A model generated the notes under the pieces. The model made no database searches. It was not told the DNA's origin and worked only from the letters and a program-made list of their open reading frames with translations. A program made the position numbers and the translations under genes. Below, in pieces: positions 37,927 through 40,303 of a DNA stretch of 40,303 bases. Position 1 is the stretch's first letter. Each line of letters begins with the position of its first letter. Source of the stretch: VGCC01 sp044375955 (GTDB taxonomy: Bacteria; Actinomycetota; Actinomycetes; S36-B12); the NCBI GenBank assembly GCA_044375955.1, contig JBILLS010000015.1:1-40303 (forward strand), read 5' to 3'.

Positions 37927-38771
37927 TGGGCCTGAACGGTATCGGTGCACTGGGAGCACTACTGGGGCTCGCAATGAGCGTGGGCCTCATCCTGGTCGTT
38001 CAGCGTGTACGAGCGATCACGCGACCCTCGCTTGCGACGCGCACACTCGCGTCACTCGGTATCGATGATGCGACGGAGGGATCCGGGGATCCACTGCGGC
38101 TGTTGATGAGCCTCGTTCCCACTCGCCGATCCCTCGCGGGTACCCCCTCCGTGCAACGCCTGGTCTGGGCGGGGTCGGGCGTGGGTGGTGGCGCCCTGAT
38201 CGCTGCGATCGCGACGTCCCGGGGAGACAGTGCCCTCCTGCTCCTTGTCCTTCCCTTGCTCGGCGGCGTCGTGGGAGTCCTCGCGGAGCGACAGGCCCGA
38301 TCGAGGCGCGCAACCCGAGTGCGGTCCCACGTGGCGCAGCAACTACCGGGTGCTGCAGAACTGCTGGCCTTCTCCGTCGCCGCCGGGGAGTCCATCGTCC
38401 CTGCGCTTGCGCGCGTCGGACGAGCAACCGGAGGTGAGCTGGGTCTGGCGTTGCGTGAGTGCGTCGCGGACGTTCGCACGGGAGAAACCCTCGACGTTGC
38501 GCTGAGGCGCGTTGCGACCGCAACACGTTCACCTGAGGTCGAGAGGTTCGTGGATCGCATCACCATCTCCCTCGAACGCGGAACCCCACTCGCCGAGGTT
38601 CTGCGAGCGCAGGCGGCGGATGCGCGTGCCCACCAGCGCAACGCTCTGATCGAGGTGGCCGGACGCAAAGACGTCGCCATGCTCATCCCGGTCGTCTTCC
38701 TGATCCTCCCCACCGTCGTACTCATCGCGCTCTTCCCCGGCATGCGCGCGCTCACCCAGATCGCGGGATGA
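37926..38771 (+). CDS. tadC: TadC-like type II secretion F domain protein
   Basis: A 281-residue second platform protein. N-terminal membrane helices are followed by a T2SSF domain (LPGAAELLAFSVAAGESIVPAL to RGTPLAEVLRAQAADARAHQR) and a C-terminal helix pair ending in FPGMRALTQIAG. Its ATG shares one base with the tadB stop (TGATG). Together with TadB it should form the heteromeric inner-membrane core. The order tadA-tadB-tadC is standard. Confidence 0.87.
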   Translation: MGLNGIGALGALLGLAMSVGLILVVQRVRAITRPSLATRTLASLGIDDATEGSGDPLRLLMSLVPTRRSLAGTPSVQRLVWAGSGVGGGALIAAIATSRGDSALLLLVLPLLGGVVGVLAERQARSRRATRVRSHVAQQLPGAAELLAFSVAAGESIVPALARVGRATGGELGLALRECVADVRTGETLDVALRRVATATRSPEVERFVDRITISLERGTPLAEVLRAQAADARAHQRNALIEVAGRKDVAMLIPVVFLILPTVVLIALFPGMRALTQIAG

Positions 38772-38801
38772 ATGTCATTCCGCCAAGAGAAAGGAAAGGT
38801 C

Positions 38802-39014
38802 ATGGCATCAGCAAGTGGCAGGGGAATCCGAGCAACCATGCTCCGGGTGGTCATCGCCGCCGAGCAGCGGCTACGGAGTGAGCGGGGTGATGTTCCAGGC
38901 TGGGTACTCGTCGCAGTCATGACTGCTGGCCTGGTCACCGCGATTTGGTTGATCGCAGACGACCAATTGACGTCGGTGCTTGATCGTGCCATCTCCTCGG
39001 TCTCGCAACCGTAG
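38802..39014 (+). CDS. Small Flp-pilin-like membrane protein
   Basis: A 70-residue protein with a basic N-terminus, an SERGDVPGW segment and one hydrophobic helix (about 43-60: VLVAVMTAGLVTAIWLI), ending in a polar tail. The size, single helix and position right after tadC suggest the pilin subunit or a pilin-like component, but a canonical class III prepilin G/xxxxEY site is not evident. An in-frame ATG at 38772 exists. AAAGGAAAGG directly before the ATG at 38802 is the strongest ribosome-binding site in the operon and decides the start. It also suggests high expression. Confidence 0.7.
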   Translation: MASASGRGIRATMLRVVIAAEQRLRSERGDVPGWVLVAVMTAGLVTAIWLIADDQLTSVLDRAISSVSQP

Positions 39015-39387
39015 CTGGCGTGATGACGAGGGAAGTGCTGTCGCCGAGTTCGCCCTCGTCACCCCACTTCTCATGCTTGTTGCCCTTGCAGTTCTGCAAC
39101 TCGCACTGGCTCTGCACGTGCGGACGAGTCTCACCGCGGCAGCGGCTGAAGGTGCGCGGGGTGCCGCACTTGCCGGCAGCAACCTGAGCATCGGCGAGGC
39201 GCGGGCGCGTGATCTGCTCGCGACCTCGCTTGCGGGCGCGGCGGTGCACCGTGTGACCGGTTCCGTGAGCAGTATCCAGGGAACGCCGATGGTGGAGATG
39301 AGCATCACCGCGGATCTCCCCCTTATCGGATTCTTCGGACCGGTACCGATGACGGTCACGGGAAGCGCCGTCCTGGAGGGTGCATGA
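38986..39387 (+). CDS. TadE-like pilus assembly protein
   Basis: A 133-residue pseudopilin-like protein. A basic stretch is followed by DEGSAVAEFALVTPLLMLVAL, in which G/S-A-x-x-E-F before a hydrophobic helix is the TadE signature, and by an extracytoplasmic domain. The start is uncertain: GTG at 38986 or TTG at 38980, both inside the end of the preceding small gene by about 30 bases, so coupling is expected. The next gene overlaps its stop by four bases (ATGA). Confidence 0.83.
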   Translation: MPSPRSRNRSWRDDEGSAVAEFALVTPLLMLVALAVLQLALALHVRTSLTAAAAEGARGAALAGSNLSIGEARARDLLATSLAGAAVHRVTGSVSSIQGTPMVEMSITADLPLIGFFGPVPMTVTGSAVLEGA

Positions 39388-39815
39388 GATCGATTCGCTC
39401 CGAGGAGGGCTCCGCCTCTCTGGAGTTCATCGTCGTTGCGGTGGGCATCCTCCTGCCGCTCACCTACATCGTGCTGACCGTCGGGGCCATCCACGGTGCG
39501 CACGCCGCCGCCGCCCACGGCGTTCGCGAGGCGGCGAGGATCCTGATGCAGGCCGATTCCTTCCCGGCCGGCAACGCGGGAGCCCGCGAGGCGGTGGCCC
39601 TCGCGTTTGCAGATCACGGACTGACGCCACCCGAGGGCACCGTCGACATCACGTGCAGCGGTCCCTGTCTCTCACCCGGATCGCAGGTCCGGGTGGCCAT
39701 CTCCTGGGACATGCCGTTGCCCTGGATACCCGAAGGCCTCGACGGCCCCACCACGTGGCCGATCCGCGATTCTCAGACCCTGGACCTCGACCTCTACCGA
39801 TCGGATCCGCCGTGA
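39384..39815 (+). CDS. TadE/TadF-like pilus assembly protein
   Basis: A 143-residue second pseudopilin-like protein: EEGSASLEFIVVAVGILLP carries the TadE/F-type glycine-glutamate processing region and helix. A periplasmic-type domain with two cysteines (ITCSGPCLS), probably a disulfide, follows. ATGA overlaps the preceding stop, and its own stop overlaps the next start (TGATG). By position it corresponds to TadF or a second TadE. Confidence 0.8.
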   Translation: MRSIRSEEGSASLEFIVVAVGILLPLTYIVLTVGAIHGAHAAAAHGVREAARILMQADSFPAGNAGAREAVALAFADHGLTPPEGTVDITCSGPCLSPGSQVRVAISWDMPLPWIPEGLDGPTTWPIRDSQTLDLDLYRSDPP

Positions 39816-40246
39816 TGCGTCGGGGAGATGAGGGAAGCGTCCTCCTGTTGGGTTTGGGTTTCCTCGGCATCTGCCTTCTCGCGCTCGCGGTGGTGACGGA
39901 CACCGCGTCCCTGTTCCTCCAACGCATGGCACTGCAGGCCCGGGCTGATGCCGGGGCCTTGAACGGAGCGCAGGGCATCGATCTCGATGCTTATTACGCG
40001 CAGGGCGCCTCGACCGCGACGGCGCTGATCCCGTCGATCGCTGTCGCGCGGGTGGTCGCCGTGATCCAGGAGGCCGACACGCATGATCCGATCTCGGGTC
40101 TGGCAGTCGAACAGATCCGTGTGGTCGATCAGGTGGTGCGCGTGGAACTCGCAGCCCCCGGACGCCTCACCTTCTTCACCATGCTGGAAGCGCCGACGAT
40201 TCGCGTGCGCTCGGATGCCCGCCTGGACCACCGCCCGGGGGCCTAG
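39815..40246 (+). CDS. TadG-like (Flp pilus-associated) protein
   Basis: A 143-residue protein with an N-terminal RRGDEGSVLLLGLGFLGICLLALAVV (given as basic tip plus helix) and an extracellular part containing ADAGALNGAQGIDLDAYY. The DxxALNGAQ segment after the helix is typical of TadG/Rv3654c-like helicase-secretion-neighbourhood proteins. It lacks the large von Willebrand domain of full TadG. It is the last gene of the tad operon; the ATG overlaps the preceding stop (TGATG), and a GTG three bases upstream is an alternative. Confidence 0.78.
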   Translation: MRRGDEGSVLLLGLGFLGICLLALAVVTDTASLFLQRMALQARADAGALNGAQGIDLDAYYAQGASTATALIPSIAVARVVAVIQEADTHDPISGLAVEQIRVVDQVVRVELAAPGRLTFFTMLEAPTIRVRSDARLDHRPGA

Positions 40247-40263
40247 CCGTAGCCTGTGCGCCC

Positions 40264-40303
40264 GTGGCCAGTGATGAAGTCGGTGAGCGCCTCGCCGCTC
40301 TGC
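40264..40303 (+). CDS. Start of an unidentified gene (13 codons)
   Basis: The sequence begins MASDEVGERLAAL and runs off the right edge. TAGCCT (40250-40255) ends eight bases before the GTG, the same leaderless layout seen at many other genes here, which is the main evidence that this is a real start. Thirteen residues do not allow a family call. Confidence 0.5.
   Translation, partial: MASDEVGERLAAL

Overview
The window is GC-rich, tightly packed chromosomal DNA from an actinobacterium (class Actinomycetes). The evidence is the mycothiol gene mshB, actinobacterial families (DUF4245, DUF6542, DUF6113, DUF3117, DUF3107), frequent GTG starts, and gene order recalled from Mycobacterium tuberculosis and Streptomyces. 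The genus cannot be named. The compactness recalls streamlined aquatic actinobacteria, but that is inference. I see no rRNA, tRNA, CRISPR array, insertion sequence or prophage, and no gene-free stretch over 300 bases.

Layout. 1-9.3 kb: start of a class I fumarase gene, glpX, DUF4245, xseB-xseA, ispH, DUF6542, then ychF followed by VOC, ACT and CDF-like genes, then typA. 9.3-14.5 kb: S9 peptidase, mshB, DUF6113, VanW-family envelope protein. 14.5-20.8 kb: a CysS2-type cysteinyl-tRNA synthetase, 7Fe ferredoxin, dapC, citrate synthase, dapD and dapE (succinylase route to diaminopimelate/lysine). 20.8-27.5 kb: yceI, a mini DivIVA-domain membrane protein with an SRPBCC protein, DUF3117, O-methyltransferase, HtrA-type protease, tatB, mrp, DUF1003, and a soluble MgtE_N/CBS protein. 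27.5-30.1 kb: EamA exporter, MFS transporter, NUDIX hydrolase. 30.1-35.8 kb: Fe-S RecB-like nuclease, orphan ParA, DEAD-box helicase, ferritin-like protein, DUF3107, TetR, alpha/beta hydrolase. 35.8-40.2 kb: a short Tad (Flp-type) pilus operon. The last 40 bases start another gene.

Regulation and compaction are the most striking aspects. About twenty transcription units have a TANNNT-type -10 hexamer 6-8 bases before the start codon, which predicts leaderless mRNAs. In dapD/dapE the two divergent -10 hexamers occupy almost the same base pairs in a 17-bp intergenic gap. All eleven convergent gene pairs overlap or abut at their stop codons, and six of them share a four-base stop overlap. At mrp and at the RecB-like gene, the upstream TAG stop codon forms the first half of the next -10. 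Candidate operators lie in front of yceI (MarR-type), the VanW gene, and the TetR/hydrolase pair. I found no convincing new defence or biosynthetic system; this is mostly core genome, and the interest lies in its architecture.
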